A stretch of 64,000 bases of DNA from UBA5951 sp009936885. Its GTDB lineage: Bacteria > Pseudomonadota > Alphaproteobacteria > Puniceispirillales > Puniceispirillaceae. Positions within the stretch are counted from its first letter, which is position 1. Every line of letters starts with the position of its first letter. The DNA lies in the NCBI GenBank assembly GCA_937996625.1, contig CALKVA010000019.1:1-64000 (forward strand), written 5' to 3'. A program made the position numbers and the translations under genes. Positions 52,064 to 60,542 of this stretch are shown here, in pieces. The notes under the pieces were generated by a model, which saw only the letters and a program-made list of their open reading frames with translations, searched no databases and was not told the DNA's origin.

Positions 52064-52858
52064 ATGACATCATTTATGGTTACGGAGCAGACTGATGATG
52101 CTGTTAGAATATCAGAGGTCAGGCATTGGACGGATAGGTTATTTTCATTCTCAGTAGAACGCCCAGCTAGTTTTAGATTTCGCTCTGGAGAATTCATAAT
52201 GCTTGGCCTTCTTGATGAGCGGGGTAAACCCTTATTGAGGGCCTATTCAATTGCCTCGCCAAGCTGGGATGAACAGTTAGGATTTTACTCGATAAAAGTA
52301 CCAGACGGCCCGCTCACCTCAAGATTACAGAATATACAAATCGGCGATTTCATAATCATGCGGAAAAAGCCTGTCGGAACATTAGTGTTAGATGCATTAA
52401 TCCCTGGAAAGCGGATTTATATGATTGCTACAGGAACAGGAGTCGCACCTTTTGCCTCTCTTATAAGAGACCCTGAATTATATGAAAAGTATGAGCAGGT
52501 TATATTGATACATACATGCCGAGATATAGCAGAGCTAGCCTATGGAAAAGAGCTGGTTGAAACTATGAAGGAGAATCCGCTGATAGGCGAATTAGCGCTG
52601 AAACAACTCAGATATCTGCCATCCACAACGCGTGAGAATTCTGAAATAACGGGAAGAGCAACAGACTTAATTCGCAACGGAGAGTTATTTTCCGTATTGT
52701 CCGCCGCGCCATTTTCACCAGAACAGGATAGAGTAATGATTTGTGGCTCGATGGCAATGAACACAGATATGAAAGAAATTTGTGAGGAATTTGGACTTGT
52801 TGAAGGTGCAAATTCACAGCCCGGCCATTATGTGGTAGAAAAGGCCTTTGTTGGCTAG
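52064..52858 (+). CDS. fpr: Ferredoxin/flavodoxin-NADP+ reductase
   Basis: 264-aa FAD enzyme moving electrons between NADPH and ferredoxin or flavodoxin. The FAD site is LLRAYSIASPSWDEQLGFYS. GPLTSRLQNIQIGDFI follows, and the NADP domain has MIATGTGVAPFASLIRDPEL. The end is the bacterial subclass tail PGHYVVEKAFVG. AAGGAT precedes the ATG. Convergent with the ccm operon. Confidence 0.93.
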   Translation: MTSFMVTEQTDDAVRISEVRHWTDRLFSFSVERPASFRFRSGEFIMLGLLDERGKPLLRAYSIASPSWDEQLGFYSIKVPDGPLTSRLQNIQIGDFIIMRKKPVGTLVLDALIPGKRIYMIATGTGVAPFASLIRDPELYEKYEQVILIHTCRDIAELAYGKELVETMKENPLIGELALKQLRYLPSTTRENSEITGRATDLIRNGELFSVLSAAPFSPEQDRVMICGSMAMNTDMKEICEEFGLVEGANSQPGHYVVEKAFVG

Positions 52859-52913
52859 ATTAAATGTTCACTTTTAAAAAAGTGACGGCACTAGTGATGG
52901 CAAAAAGTTATGA

Positions 52914-52935
52914 CAAAAAAAGCAGGTCACCTGCT
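52914..52935 (-). terminator. Intrinsic terminator of the ccm operon
   Basis: On the minus strand AGCAGG-TGA-CCTGCT forms a 6-bp GC-rich stem with a 3-base loop, followed directly by a run of seven T. The loop contains the TGA stop of the CcmH/CcmI gene, so the coding end and terminator overlap. A second inverted repeat, TCACTTT/AAAGTGA at 52868-52885, sits just after fpr without a T-run. Confidence 0.75.
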
Positions 52936-54651
52936 CAGCTCAGCTATTAATTGTTGCAAAGTTTGCGCTTGTTGCCCTTCGGCTGGAATTTCATTTAAGA
53001 TATCTGACCATAGCTTGATGGCTGTGTTATTATCTCCGATTTGTCGCCAATATTCGCCTTCAAGAAACTTTATTGAGTTGGATTGCCTTAAGCTATCTGG
53101 CAGTAAGGCTAATTGATTTTTAACTAGTTGAGTTAATGATAAACCGGTGTGCGATATAAGAGCAGCTTCTATCAGTACAATTCTTTGCTCGTTTGAAGTA
53201 ACAGCATTAGCAGCAGATTTAAGCGCATTACTTGCAGACGCAATATCTTTCATCGACATATGCGCGTTTGCTAGCTGAAGCCACCCATAAAAATTTTCTG
53301 GCTGTTGTTCTAACCTGTCAGAAAGACGTTGTACCATTTGTCGGATAAATTGAGCTTGTTCTATTTCTGATAGATTAGAAAATTGGGAGCGCTGTTCTTC
53401 GAATAATATTGGATTTACATCTATTAGTGCATTATTGCCTCCTGAATCTGAAATAACACTTGTCGAAATATTACTTTCTGGCAGGCTTGCAAATTTAATT
53501 TTTGGGATATCCACCCCGGTTGATTTTGCAGCTTTTGCAATGTCAGATCGTAATGTATCCGCTAGAGGCGAGCCTGGTAGAATTAGCGTTGCTGTGGATT
53601 GCCATGCTAGTATCGCATCTCCCATCTCACCTTTTTGAAATGATTCAAGGCCTCTTAAATAAAGAGCGCGTATATCTTCAGGGTTGGTTTGCAATGCTTG
53701 TGATATCAGGCTCGAGGCAGCTTTAGTTACTTGCCCATCTGCTTGTCTTGTAAGTGCTTCAGCCAGTTGAGATTGTATTCGGGCATCACCGTCACTTAGT
53801 GATAATGATTTTTCCAGCGCTTTAACTTCATCTTCAATTGAGCCTATTTGCGATGCGGTTGCTGCTAACGTAAATTGCGCTGACAGACTCTCAGGGTTTT
53901 TCTCAACGCGGGCTTTTGCTTGGTTAAAGGCCTTAAGAGCTGCATTTTGCTTGTTTTCTAATTCTTTTTCTACTGTTGCTTGCATCTCGCTTCGTTCTGC
54001 AAGCGGCTGGTCATTAAGGTCTGGCCGTCCCAAGCCAAGATAAATAGCAACGCTTAGAATTAACACAAATACAGGAAAGGTGATTTTGATTATAGCTGGA
54101 ATTTGAGCTTCTCCTGTCTCGCTCTTCTTCTTTTTTTTGCTTGAAGGCAAGACAGCTTCTAATCCAGAGGATTTATTATTTTGTGATAAAGACCCGAGAT
54201 TATTCTTTTTGGCAGCGAAGAATAAATTCGCCATTAATAATATACCTATGCCAAGAATTGCCAGAGGTGCAATCCATAACAAATAAGTAGCAGGCTGAAT
54301 TGGCGGTGATAATAAAACGAATTCGCCATATTTATCTCTCAATGCCAGAAAAATCGCCTCATCGCTCATATCTTGATTTAAATAATCGCGCACTTGCTTT
54401 CTTAAATCTATCGCAAGCTCTGCATCTGAATCATCAATTGACTGGTTTTGACAGACAAGGCATCTAAGACCAGCAGATATAGTGCGCGCCCTTTTTTCAA
54501 GAATAGGGTCTTCCAGCATTTCTTCAGCTGTAATTGCAAAAGCGTTTTTAAGAATAAGCGGCGAAAAGAGGTTAATCGCTATAACCAAACCCATTAGGAC
54601 AGCGATAAGTTGGCTGATAACAGATTTATTAACGCCAATTACACCTCTCAT
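52927..54651 (-). CDS. ccmH: Fused cytochrome c maturation protein CcmH-CcmI
   Basis: Apocytochrome c presentation and heme ligation. The N-terminal domain is CcmH, with the CxxC site LRCLVCQNQSIDDSDA near residue 60 and YGEFVLLSPP, then a membrane helix. After a linker (ends KKKKSETGEA) and another membrane helix comes a CycH/CcmI TPR domain, about residues 220-560. At 574 aa it joins what are often two genes. Start overlaps ccmG by 4 nt. Confidence 0.88.
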   Translation of the reverse strand: MRGVIGVNKSVISQLIAVLMGLVIAINLFSPLILKNAFAITAEEMLEDPILEKRARTISAGLRCLVCQNQSIDDSDAELAIDLRKQVRDYLNQDMSDEAIFLALRDKYGEFVLLSPPIQPATYLLWIAPLAILGIGILLMANLFFAAKKNNLGSLSQNNKSSGLEAVLPSSKKKKKSETGEAQIPAIIKITFPVFVLILSVAIYLGLGRPDLNDQPLAERSEMQATVEKELENKQNAALKAFNQAKARVEKNPESLSAQFTLAATASQIGSIEDEVKALEKSLSLSDGDARIQSQLAEALTRQADGQVTKAASSLISQALQTNPEDIRALYLRGLESFQKGEMGDAILAWQSTATLILPGSPLADTLRSDIAKAAKSTGVDIPKIKFASLPESNISTSVISDSGGNNALIDVNPILFEEQRSQFSNLSEIEQAQFIRQMVQRLSDRLEQQPENFYGWLQLANAHMSMKDIASASNALKSAANAVTSNEQRIVLIEAALISHTGLSLTQLVKNQLALLPDSLRQSNSIKFLEGEYWRQIGDNNTAIKLWSDILNEIPAEGQQAQTLQQLIAELSR

Positions 54652-55202
54652 TGCATCATCTCTTCAATTTTGGGCAGGAATACAGAGCGATAAACATCAT
54701 GCGTAATCTCACCCGCATGACGGATTATTATTATGCCTTCATCAGAGATAAGAAATGTCTCTGGAATGCCATACACACCCCAGTTAATCGCCGTTTTCCC
54801 ATCATTATCAAACCCTAAATGCAGGAATGGATTGCCAAACCGTTCTAAAAAAATTGCCAATTCATCAGGCTTATCCTTGTAGGCAACCCCGATAACCGGA
54901 ACTTTTTGAGATAATTTCTCCAGAAACGGAATTTCTTTCCGGCAAGGGGCGCACCAACTCGCAAAATAATTTACGATAAAAGGCTTATCTCTAACCATCT
55001 GTTTAAAATCTAAGGCGGCATCGGAAGAGGTCTGACTTCTTCCGTAGGAGGTCAAAACAAGTTCAGGCGCTTTTTTGCCGATTAGCGGGGAGGGAAGCTG
55101 GGTTCTGCTTTGATCACCATTCAATATTGATATCATTGCAACCCCAGAAATAAGGGCAATTACACAAAAAATTCCAATTGGCAGGATATAACGAACATTC
55201 AT
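54648..55202 (-). CDS. ccmG: Thiol:disulfide oxidoreductase CcmG/DsbE
   Basis: Membrane-anchored periplasmic thioredoxin that reduces the CXXCH of apocytochrome c. There is one N-terminal helix (ILPIGIFCVIALISGVAMI), the active site Cys84/Cys87 in ASWCAPCRKEIP, and the cis-Pro motif GVYGIPETFLI. 184 aa is standard. It overlaps ccmF and ccmH by 4 nt each. Confidence 0.94.
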   Translation of the reverse strand: MNVRYILPIGIFCVIALISGVAMISILNGDQSRTQLPSPLIGKKAPELVLTSYGRSQTSSDAALDFKQMVRDKPFIVNYFASWCAPCRKEIPFLEKLSQKVPVIGVAYKDKPDELAIFLERFGNPFLHLGFDNDGKTAINWGVYGIPETFLISDEGIIIIRHAGEITHDVYRSVFLPKIEEMMQ

Positions 55203-57151
55203 GATGTTAACGCTGTATGTGTTTGTTTAGGTTTTAATCGCTGTATTATTATTGATGTTGCAACGCCTGATGCCATCATAATAACACCAATCCAAATCCA
55301 TGACACAAAAGGCTTGTGATATAGTCTTACGGTATAGCCATCGGCCTTATTACCATCGCCTAAGACAGCATAGTAATCGGCTGTCACTGTTTGACGAATG
55401 GCAGCTTCAGTTGTTGTTTGTCTTTCAACTGGGTAAATTCGTTTCTCTGGATATAAAATACCTATCTGCTTATCATCGCTATCAGAAAGCTTCAATGTGG
55501 CAACCAGCGCTTCATAATTACTGCCATTTCTGATGGAAATAGCTTGAAGCTCTGCACTATCAGACCCCAAGGAAATCTTATCCCCAATATGCATGCGCGC
55601 AACAGACTCGGTTTTGTAGATACCATCGCCAATAGCGCCAACAAGAAAAATAACAATGCCAAAATGTGCTATCCACATACCCCATTGAAGATGGAGGACA
55701 TGCTGCCAGGACTCAGAATTCCGGTTTAATTTTTGAATTTTAACAAAAATATCGCATAAAATGGTGATACCAAGCCATCCAGCAGTTGCAATCCCAGCCA
55801 GCGCAGATATTGATAATTCAGGGCTTGCCCAAAACGAAATTGCAGAAATCACAGCTGTACCTGCAATTGCGAATATCCAGATTTGATTTGATTTAGGCAG
55901 GGTGCCTCTTTTCCAAACTAAAAATGGACCAATCCCCATCATTATAACCAGTAATGCCATGATGGGATTAAAGGTAGCCTCAAAATAGGGTGGCCCCACT
56001 GTAATTTTCATGCCAGTCGCTATCTCTAATGCGATCGGATAGAATGTGCCAATTAGCACAATGATTGAAGCACATATCAAAAGAAAGTTGTTTATTACCA
56101 GCCCTGTCTCTCGGCTGAGTAGATGTAAATATCCATTTGTTTTTATTTTTGGGCCTTGAATGGCAAATAATAATAGCGGCGGGCCAATTGAGAAAATCAA
56201 AATACCTAATATGAATAATCCACGTGTTGGGTCTGATGCGAAGCTATGAACAGAGGTCAAAAGACCAGAGCGAACAATAAAGGTTCCCAGCAAAGATAAT
56301 GAAAAACCGGTGATTGCCAAAAGGACTGACCAGCCTTTAAGCAAGTCTCGCTGTTCTACTACAATGACTGAATGCAATAATGCCGTAGCAACAAGCCAAG
56401 GCATAAGAGAGGCATTCTCAACGGGATCCCAAAACCACCATCCGCCCCAACCAAGCTCATAATAGGCCCACCAGCTGCCAAGTCCAATTCCAAGTGTTAA
56501 TGCACACCATGCTATTTGCACCCAAACCCGCATATAACGAGCCCAGTTTCTATCCACTGAATTTGTGATAAGACCAGCAACTGCAAAAGAAAATGCTAGT
56601 GATAAACCCACATACCCTACATATAAGGTTGGTGGATGAAGTGCTAACCCTATATCTTGTAATACTGGGTTAAGGCCATTGCCATTTAACGCAGGCAAAG
56701 AGAGCCTCTCAAACGGGTTAGAAGTAAAAAGGCTAAATGAAATAAATGCGGCACTAATAACCCCTTGCACGCCTAGGGTTGCTGATTTTTGTAAGAGCCT
56801 CATTGTTTTTTGGGTAAGCGCTAATCCAGCACCAAAAACAGACAGAATAACAATCCACATTAGCAGAGAGCCCTCGTGATTGCCCCAGCTACCAGAAATT
56901 TTATAGATCATGGGCTTACTAGAATGGGAATGCTCTGCAACCAGAGCTACTGAAAAATCTGATACAATAAAGGCCCATACTAAACAGCTAAAAGATACCA
57001 ATACAAAAATGGCATTCAAAATCGCTAATCTGATAGTAGCGTTGTGAATTACATCTATTGATTTTCTGGCTGCATAAATAGGGGCAAAAGACTGACATAG
57101 TGACAAAACAAAGGCAAAAATCAGCGAGAAATGTCCAATCTCGGTAATCAT
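55199..57151 (-). CDS. ccmF: Heme lyase CcmF
   Basis: Integral-membrane component that attaches heme to apocytochrome c. 650 aa with about 14 helices, the WWD-type motif GWGGWWFWDPVENASLMPWL around residue 235, and the family's GSWGNHEGSLLMWIVIL near residue 90. The periplasmic C-terminal loop precedes the last helix. Start overlaps ccmE by 4 nt. Confidence 0.96.
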   Translation of the reverse strand: MITEIGHFSLIFAFVLSLCQSFAPIYAARKSIDVIHNATIRLAILNAIFVLVSFSCLVWAFIVSDFSVALVAEHSHSSKPMIYKISGSWGNHEGSLLMWIVILSVFGAGLALTQKTMRLLQKSATLGVQGVISAAFISFSLFTSNPFERLSLPALNGNGLNPVLQDIGLALHPPTLYVGYVGLSLAFSFAVAGLITNSVDRNWARYMRVWVQIAWCALTLGIGLGSWWAYYELGWGGWWFWDPVENASLMPWLVATALLHSVIVVEQRDLLKGWSVLLAITGFSLSLLGTFIVRSGLLTSVHSFASDPTRGLFILGILIFSIGPPLLLFAIQGPKIKTNGYLHLLSRETGLVINNFLLICASIIVLIGTFYPIALEIATGMKITVGPPYFEATFNPIMALLVIMMGIGPFLVWKRGTLPKSNQIWIFAIAGTAVISAISFWASPELSISALAGIATAGWLGITILCDIFVKIQKLNRNSESWQHVLHLQWGMWIAHFGIVIFLVGAIGDGIYKTESVARMHIGDKISLGSDSAELQAISIRNGSNYEALVATLKLSDSDDKQIGILYPEKRIYPVERQTTTEAAIRQTVTADYYAVLGDGNKADGYTVRLYHKPFVSWIWIGVIMMASGVATSIIIQRLKPKQTHTALTS

Positions 57152-57582
57152 TTGGTTGCCTCTCCTTGCCAGACCCCTTGTTCTTTCAATTTATCAGCTA
57201 CCTCGCGCGGCATATATTGCTCATCATGTTTTGCCATTACTGTATCCGCATTAAAAGTATCATTATTAAACTTCCCTTCTACTATAACCCCCTGACCACC
57301 GCGAAAAATATCGGGAAGCGCCCCTGTATAAATAACGGCTTGCTGGCTATTTACATCTTCTACAACAAACTGAGCTGTCAGCCCATCAATACGGATGCTA
57401 TCTTTTTGCACTAGCCCTCCAATTCGAATAGCACGATTGCCGATTTCTAATGTGTCTATTTCCGAAGGAGTATAAAAATATACAATATTCTCTTTAAGAG
57501 CAGACGTTGTTAATCCTACTGCTGTTGCAAGAAAGATAGCAGCTACTCCAAAAAGTATTAATCGTTTCAGCTTTGGTGACAT
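57148..57582 (-). CDS. ccmE: Heme chaperone CcmE
   Basis: Carries heme to CcmF through a covalent bond to a His. The 144-aa form starts MSPKLKRLILFGVAAIFLAT (membrane anchor); the heme-binding His119 and Tyr123 are in MAKHDEQYMPREV. I use the ATG at 57582, preceded by AAAGAGA. The frame stays open upstream to 57660 and would add 26 hydrophobic residues, without an SD. First gene of ccmE-F-G-HI. ccmA, B, C and D are not in this window. Confidence 0.93.
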   Translation of the reverse strand: MSPKLKRLILFGVAAIFLATAVGLTTSALKENIVYFYTPSEIDTLEIGNRAIRIGGLVQKDSIRIDGLTAQFVVEDVNSQQAVIYTGALPDIFRGGQGVIVEGKFNNDTFNADTVMAKHDEQYMPREVADKLKEQGVWQGEATK

Positions 57583-57893
57583 GCATGTCTCTTTTCTATC
57601 GAATACCAACCAACCGCCAAGAATGTTGACAAGGATGGCCACAGGAATGGTGAATAGCATGAGCTAGGATAATGTAGCAGATGTTGCCGTATTTTTGTTC
57701 TTTGAGCTCTTTAATAAACACGTTCAAGCCCACAATGTAACAAGTTCATTTCTTCATTCAAGTGTCATGTGTCACTATTTCACAGGCCTATGTCACAAGC
57801 GTTAAATCTGTTTTATCAGGCATTTTGCCAAGCATTTCGTAAAATAATTCAAAAACCAAGCGAACTAATTGGGAATGCCCTTTTGCGTTTTTA

Positions 57894-57922
57894 TTGAAAT
57901 AGGCAAATATTTGCTATGATAT
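57894..57922 (+). promoter_or_regulatory. Possible promoter with internal 12-bp palindrome (sulfurtransferase operon)
   Basis: TTGAAA at 57894-57899, then TATGAT at 57915-57920 (15-base spacer) or TGATAT at 57917-57922 (17-base spacer). The spacer contains the exact palindrome GCAAATATTTGC (57903-57914). Such a palindrome between -35 and -10 is a typical repressor site. The start would be ~170 nt before the gene, so the leader is long. Confidence 0.4.
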
Positions 57923-58022
57923 ATCGTAAAAATTAAAAAATATTATTTATTTAGGGTTATTTGGGTTCACTATTAAAAAATATTTCTATATCAAATGTTC
58001 TCGCTTAAAATGATAGTGGGTT

Positions 58023-58044
58023 TATTTAGGGTTGTTCCTAAATA
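58023..58044 (+). other. Stem-loop in the sulfurtransferase leader
   Basis: TATTTAGG-GTTGTT-CCTAAATA is a perfect 8-bp inverted repeat with a 6-base loop, 52 bp before the ATG. Its left half belongs to a direct repeat that also occurs 75 bp upstream. It could be an operator or an RNA hairpin. Confidence 0.45.
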
Positions 58045-58096
58045 TCATAGCTCACACACTACAGGGCACACACATAATCGAAGAAAAGAGAGGCCA

Positions 58097-59071
58097 ATGA
58101 AACGTTTAATTAACACCTTATATATAGGTATTTTAACAATACTTGCTGCGTTGATGACAGCCTGTGTTGCAACTGCATCAACCCCTTTGGTTTCAGCAAA
58201 TTGGTTGGCAGATAATCTTAATAATCCTGAGTTAGTAATTATCGATTTGCGAAATTCAATAGATGGCGGCGGATATGAGACTTTCTTAGAAGGCCATATT
58301 CCAGGGGCTATTCATTCTGATTATGGAAGAGCTGGATGGCGTGTTTCAAGAGATGGCACGCCTGGATTATTACCTACAGACAGCCAGTTTCAATCGCTAG
58401 CGCGGAATCTAGGCATTAATGACAACTCCCAAATTGTGATTGTACCAGCGGGTGTATCTTCAACGGATTTTGGCTCGTCAGCACGTGCCTATTGGACGTT
58501 TAAAGTGTTCGGGCACGAAGATGTTTCTATCCTTAATGGTGGATGGAACAACTGGAGCAAGACTTATCCAAATAAGATTGAGGCAGGAGCCCCGATTGCA
58601 CCTATTAAAGGCAACTTTGTAGCATCATTTTCTCCCGAAGGTTATATTGATACAGATGGGGTGGAGCAGTTAGTTTCTGATAAATCATCTCCTGTCGCTC
58701 TTCTGGATGGACGCACAGAGGCCCAATTTTGGGGGGAGGGAAAACACCCAAAAGCCAGTGCGGCTGGGCATATCCCAGGTGCAATATTAATCTCGCAGTC
58801 AAATGCATATAATGAAATTGACAATCAAATTAAACCTGTCGAAATATTGGCAGAGATTTATGATGACGTTACCGAGGGGCCAGTTGTAAGCTATTGTAAT
58901 ACAGGGCATTGGGCAGCCACAAATTGGTTCGTATTATCTGAATTACTTGGAAATAAAAATGTGCTCTTGTATGATGGCTCAATGGTGGAATGGACAAAAG
59001 ATCAAAGCCGTCCATTAGTGTCAGAGAAATCAAACCTTACTAAGGTTAAAGAATTCTTGAAACTTGGATAA
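58097..59071 (+). CDS. Exported thiosulfate/mercaptopyruvate sulfurtransferase (double rhodanese)
   Basis: 324 aa. The signal sequence MKRLINTLYIGILTILAAL ends in a possible lipobox (MTAC), so it is periplasmic or a lipoprotein. Two rhodanese domains follow. The first (~35-150) has VIIDLRNSIDGG and the inactive EGHIPGAIHSDYG pattern. The second has the catalytic Cys267 in YCNTGHWAA. The start at 58097 has AGAGAGG close before it; the frame is open further upstream, but the extra 34 residues would precede a good signal peptide. It is coupled to a YeeE-type transporter downstream, so a role in sulfur transfer or thiosulfate handling is likely. Confidence 0.88.
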   Translation: MKRLINTLYIGILTILAALMTACVATASTPLVSANWLADNLNNPELVIIDLRNSIDGGGYETFLEGHIPGAIHSDYGRAGWRVSRDGTPGLLPTDSQFQSLARNLGINDNSQIVIVPAGVSSTDFGSSARAYWTFKVFGHEDVSILNGGWNNWSKTYPNKIEAGAPIAPIKGNFVASFSPEGYIDTDGVEQLVSDKSSPVALLDGRTEAQFWGEGKHPKASAAGHIPGAILISQSNAYNEIDNQIKPVEILAEIYDDVTEGPVVSYCNTGHWAATNWFVLSELLGNKNVLLYDGSMVEWTKDQSRPLVSEKSNLTKVKEFLKLG

Positions 59072-59081
59072 GGAACTTCAT

Positions 59082-60230
59082 ATGGCAAATTCTGCTACAA
59101 AAGCAGAGATGTCTCAGTCTACGCAATCTGGCCAGGATACTAAAACAGATTATTTAGTAATCTTAATCCTGGCCATTGCGGGATTGATTGTTGCTGGGCT
59201 TGTATCTCTTGATACCGGGGGCAGAGGCGTAATCCTATTTACTTTGGGCGCGCTTTTGGGGGCCTCGTTTTTATTTTTTCAATATGGGTTTGCCTCAGGC
59301 TGGCGATTGCTGATAACACAAGGTGATACCCGTCCCATGGGCTATCATTTTCTGCTTGTTGGATTATGCTCTTTGGTGTTTTTGCCAGTAAGTTTTTTAG
59401 ATTTAGGGGCTTCTGGCAATATGGCACCGATATCAATCTCCCTCATAGTGGGCTCCTCTATATTTGGAATTGGAATGCAACTTGCCAATGGATGCGGGTC
59501 TGGCGTTTTATTCACTTATGGCGGCGGTTCTGCACGAATGTTATTTGCGCTACCCGGGTTTGTAATTGGATCTGTATTAGGCAGTCTTGCTCTGCCCCCA
59601 GTCTTGGAATGGGGCGCGCTTAATCCAATTGCAATTGGAGGAAGAGACAGCTTGTTAGTTTCTCTTTTAACGAATGTCTCTTTGATTTTTGGGGTAATGG
59701 CTGTGTGTTTTTACCTAGCGCATAAATCAGGTCGTGCGCTTAGCAAAAAATGGCTTTTAGGAACTGGATTAATTGCGGTTCTGTGCGCTTTGGTGTTTGT
59801 CATCTCTGGCCATCCATGGGGGGTAACTTTCGGATTTACGGTTTGGGGCGGCAAGCTCGCTTTATTAGCAGGTCTGCCAATTGATAAGGCGGTATTTTGG
59901 CAGTGGCCAGGGCCTGCTCTAGCTCTAAAACAATCTGTATTTGCGGATATTAGCAGTCTTATGAATTTTGGAATTATAATTGGAGCAGGATTACTTGCCG
60001 CCATAACCGCAAGCTTTGCACGGCAACCATGGCCTCCTTCTCGCCAGCTAATAGCCGCAATTATTGGCGGTTTACTAATGGGGGTAGGGGCAAGATTAGC
60101 ATTTGGATGTAATATCGGTGCATTTTTAGCTGGGATTTCTTCTGGAAGCTTACATGGCTGGCTCTGGGCGATATTTGCGTTAGCGGGAAGTTGGATAGGC
60201 ATCAAGATTAGACCTTATTTTGGATTTTAA
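59082..60230 (+). CDS. YeeE/YedE-family sulfur (thiosulfate) transporter
   Basis: 382 aa with about ten membrane helices. Two family motifs with Cys appear: ANGCGSGVLFTYGGGSARM and GARLAFGCNIGAFLAGISSG, then LHGWLWAIFALAGSW. This is the DUF395/YeeE pattern; the TsuA member imports thiosulfate through Cys residues. I start at 59082 (AAGGAA upstream), 10 nt after the sulfurtransferase stop; an overlapping start at 59064 is possible but has no SD. Confidence 0.88.
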   Translation: MANSATKAEMSQSTQSGQDTKTDYLVILILAIAGLIVAGLVSLDTGGRGVILFTLGALLGASFLFFQYGFASGWRLLITQGDTRPMGYHFLLVGLCSLVFLPVSFLDLGASGNMAPISISLIVGSSIFGIGMQLANGCGSGVLFTYGGGSARMLFALPGFVIGSVLGSLALPPVLEWGALNPIAIGGRDSLLVSLLTNVSLIFGVMAVCFYLAHKSGRALSKKWLLGTGLIAVLCALVFVISGHPWGVTFGFTVWGGKLALLAGLPIDKAVFWQWPGPALALKQSVFADISSLMNFGIIIGAGLLAAITASFARQPWPPSRQLIAAIIGGLLMGVGARLAFGCNIGAFLAGISSGSLHGWLWAIFALAGSWIGIKIRPYFGF

Positions 60231-60235
60231 AAGCG

Positions 60236-60394
60236 ATGTATATCTCCCTTAGGAAAATTCATATAACGCTGTTTTTGTTGATTTTTATAGTGCTTGTCCT
60301 AGACCATCTTACAAGTCCTACCTCCAGAAGTCTTGCAGCGCCAGCAGATGGCGCCGCCTCTTGTGCGCCTTGCGGGGCACCCTGTCCGCAATAA
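60236..60394 (+). CDS. 52-aa exported Cys-rich peptide
   Basis: Too short for usual gene calling. Starting at ATG 60236, only 5 nt after the YeeE stop, the frame encodes a basic N-terminus (MYISLRKIH), a hydrophobic stretch (TLFLLIFIVLVL) and, after a possible Ala-rich cleavage site, a short tail with Cys at a 3-3 spacing: SCAPCGAPCPQ. It looks like a signal-anchored or secreted mini-protein that could bind a thiol or metal. There is no obvious SD, so translation would be coupled to YeeE. The stretch to 60542 holds no other gene. Confidence 0.5.
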   Translation: MYISLRKIHITLFLLIFIVLVLDHLTSPTSRSLAAPADGAASCAPCGAPCPQ

Positions 60395-60542
60395 CAGATG
60401 TCTTTAGTGATATCTGGTAGCAAATTAGGTATTTGTTCGGGTAGCATAGCAAAGAGCTCATTTTGGCCTTTGAATTGAAGTGAGGCAATAACGATGCTAC
60501 ATTTTTGACTGCTGCTAAAATCAATTAAAGGCGAATATCAAA

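Larger units (their letters stand above)
57583..58096. other. Divergent gap between ccmE and the sulfurtransferase
   Basis: 514 bp, gene-free apart from the doubtful upstream extension of ccmE. It holds a possible promoter (57894-57922), a 12-bp perfect palindrome inside it, and a near-perfect 16-nt direct repeat (TTTATTTAGGGTTATT at 57946-57961 and TTTATTTAGGGTTGTT at 58021-58036). The second copy continues into an 8-bp inverted repeat (58023-58044). These suggest a regulated leader. Confidence 0.6.

Noticed and set aside
59711..60205. 164-aa minus-strand frame inside the YeeE gene
   Set aside because: Antisense to a well-supported transporter; composition (Pro/Ala/Ile) reflects complement of membrane-helix codons.
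60259..60447. Minus-strand 62-aa frame over the small Cys-rich peptide
   Set aside because: No SD or signal features; the plus-strand frame 60236-60394 has a clear signal-like segment and tight spacing to the operon.
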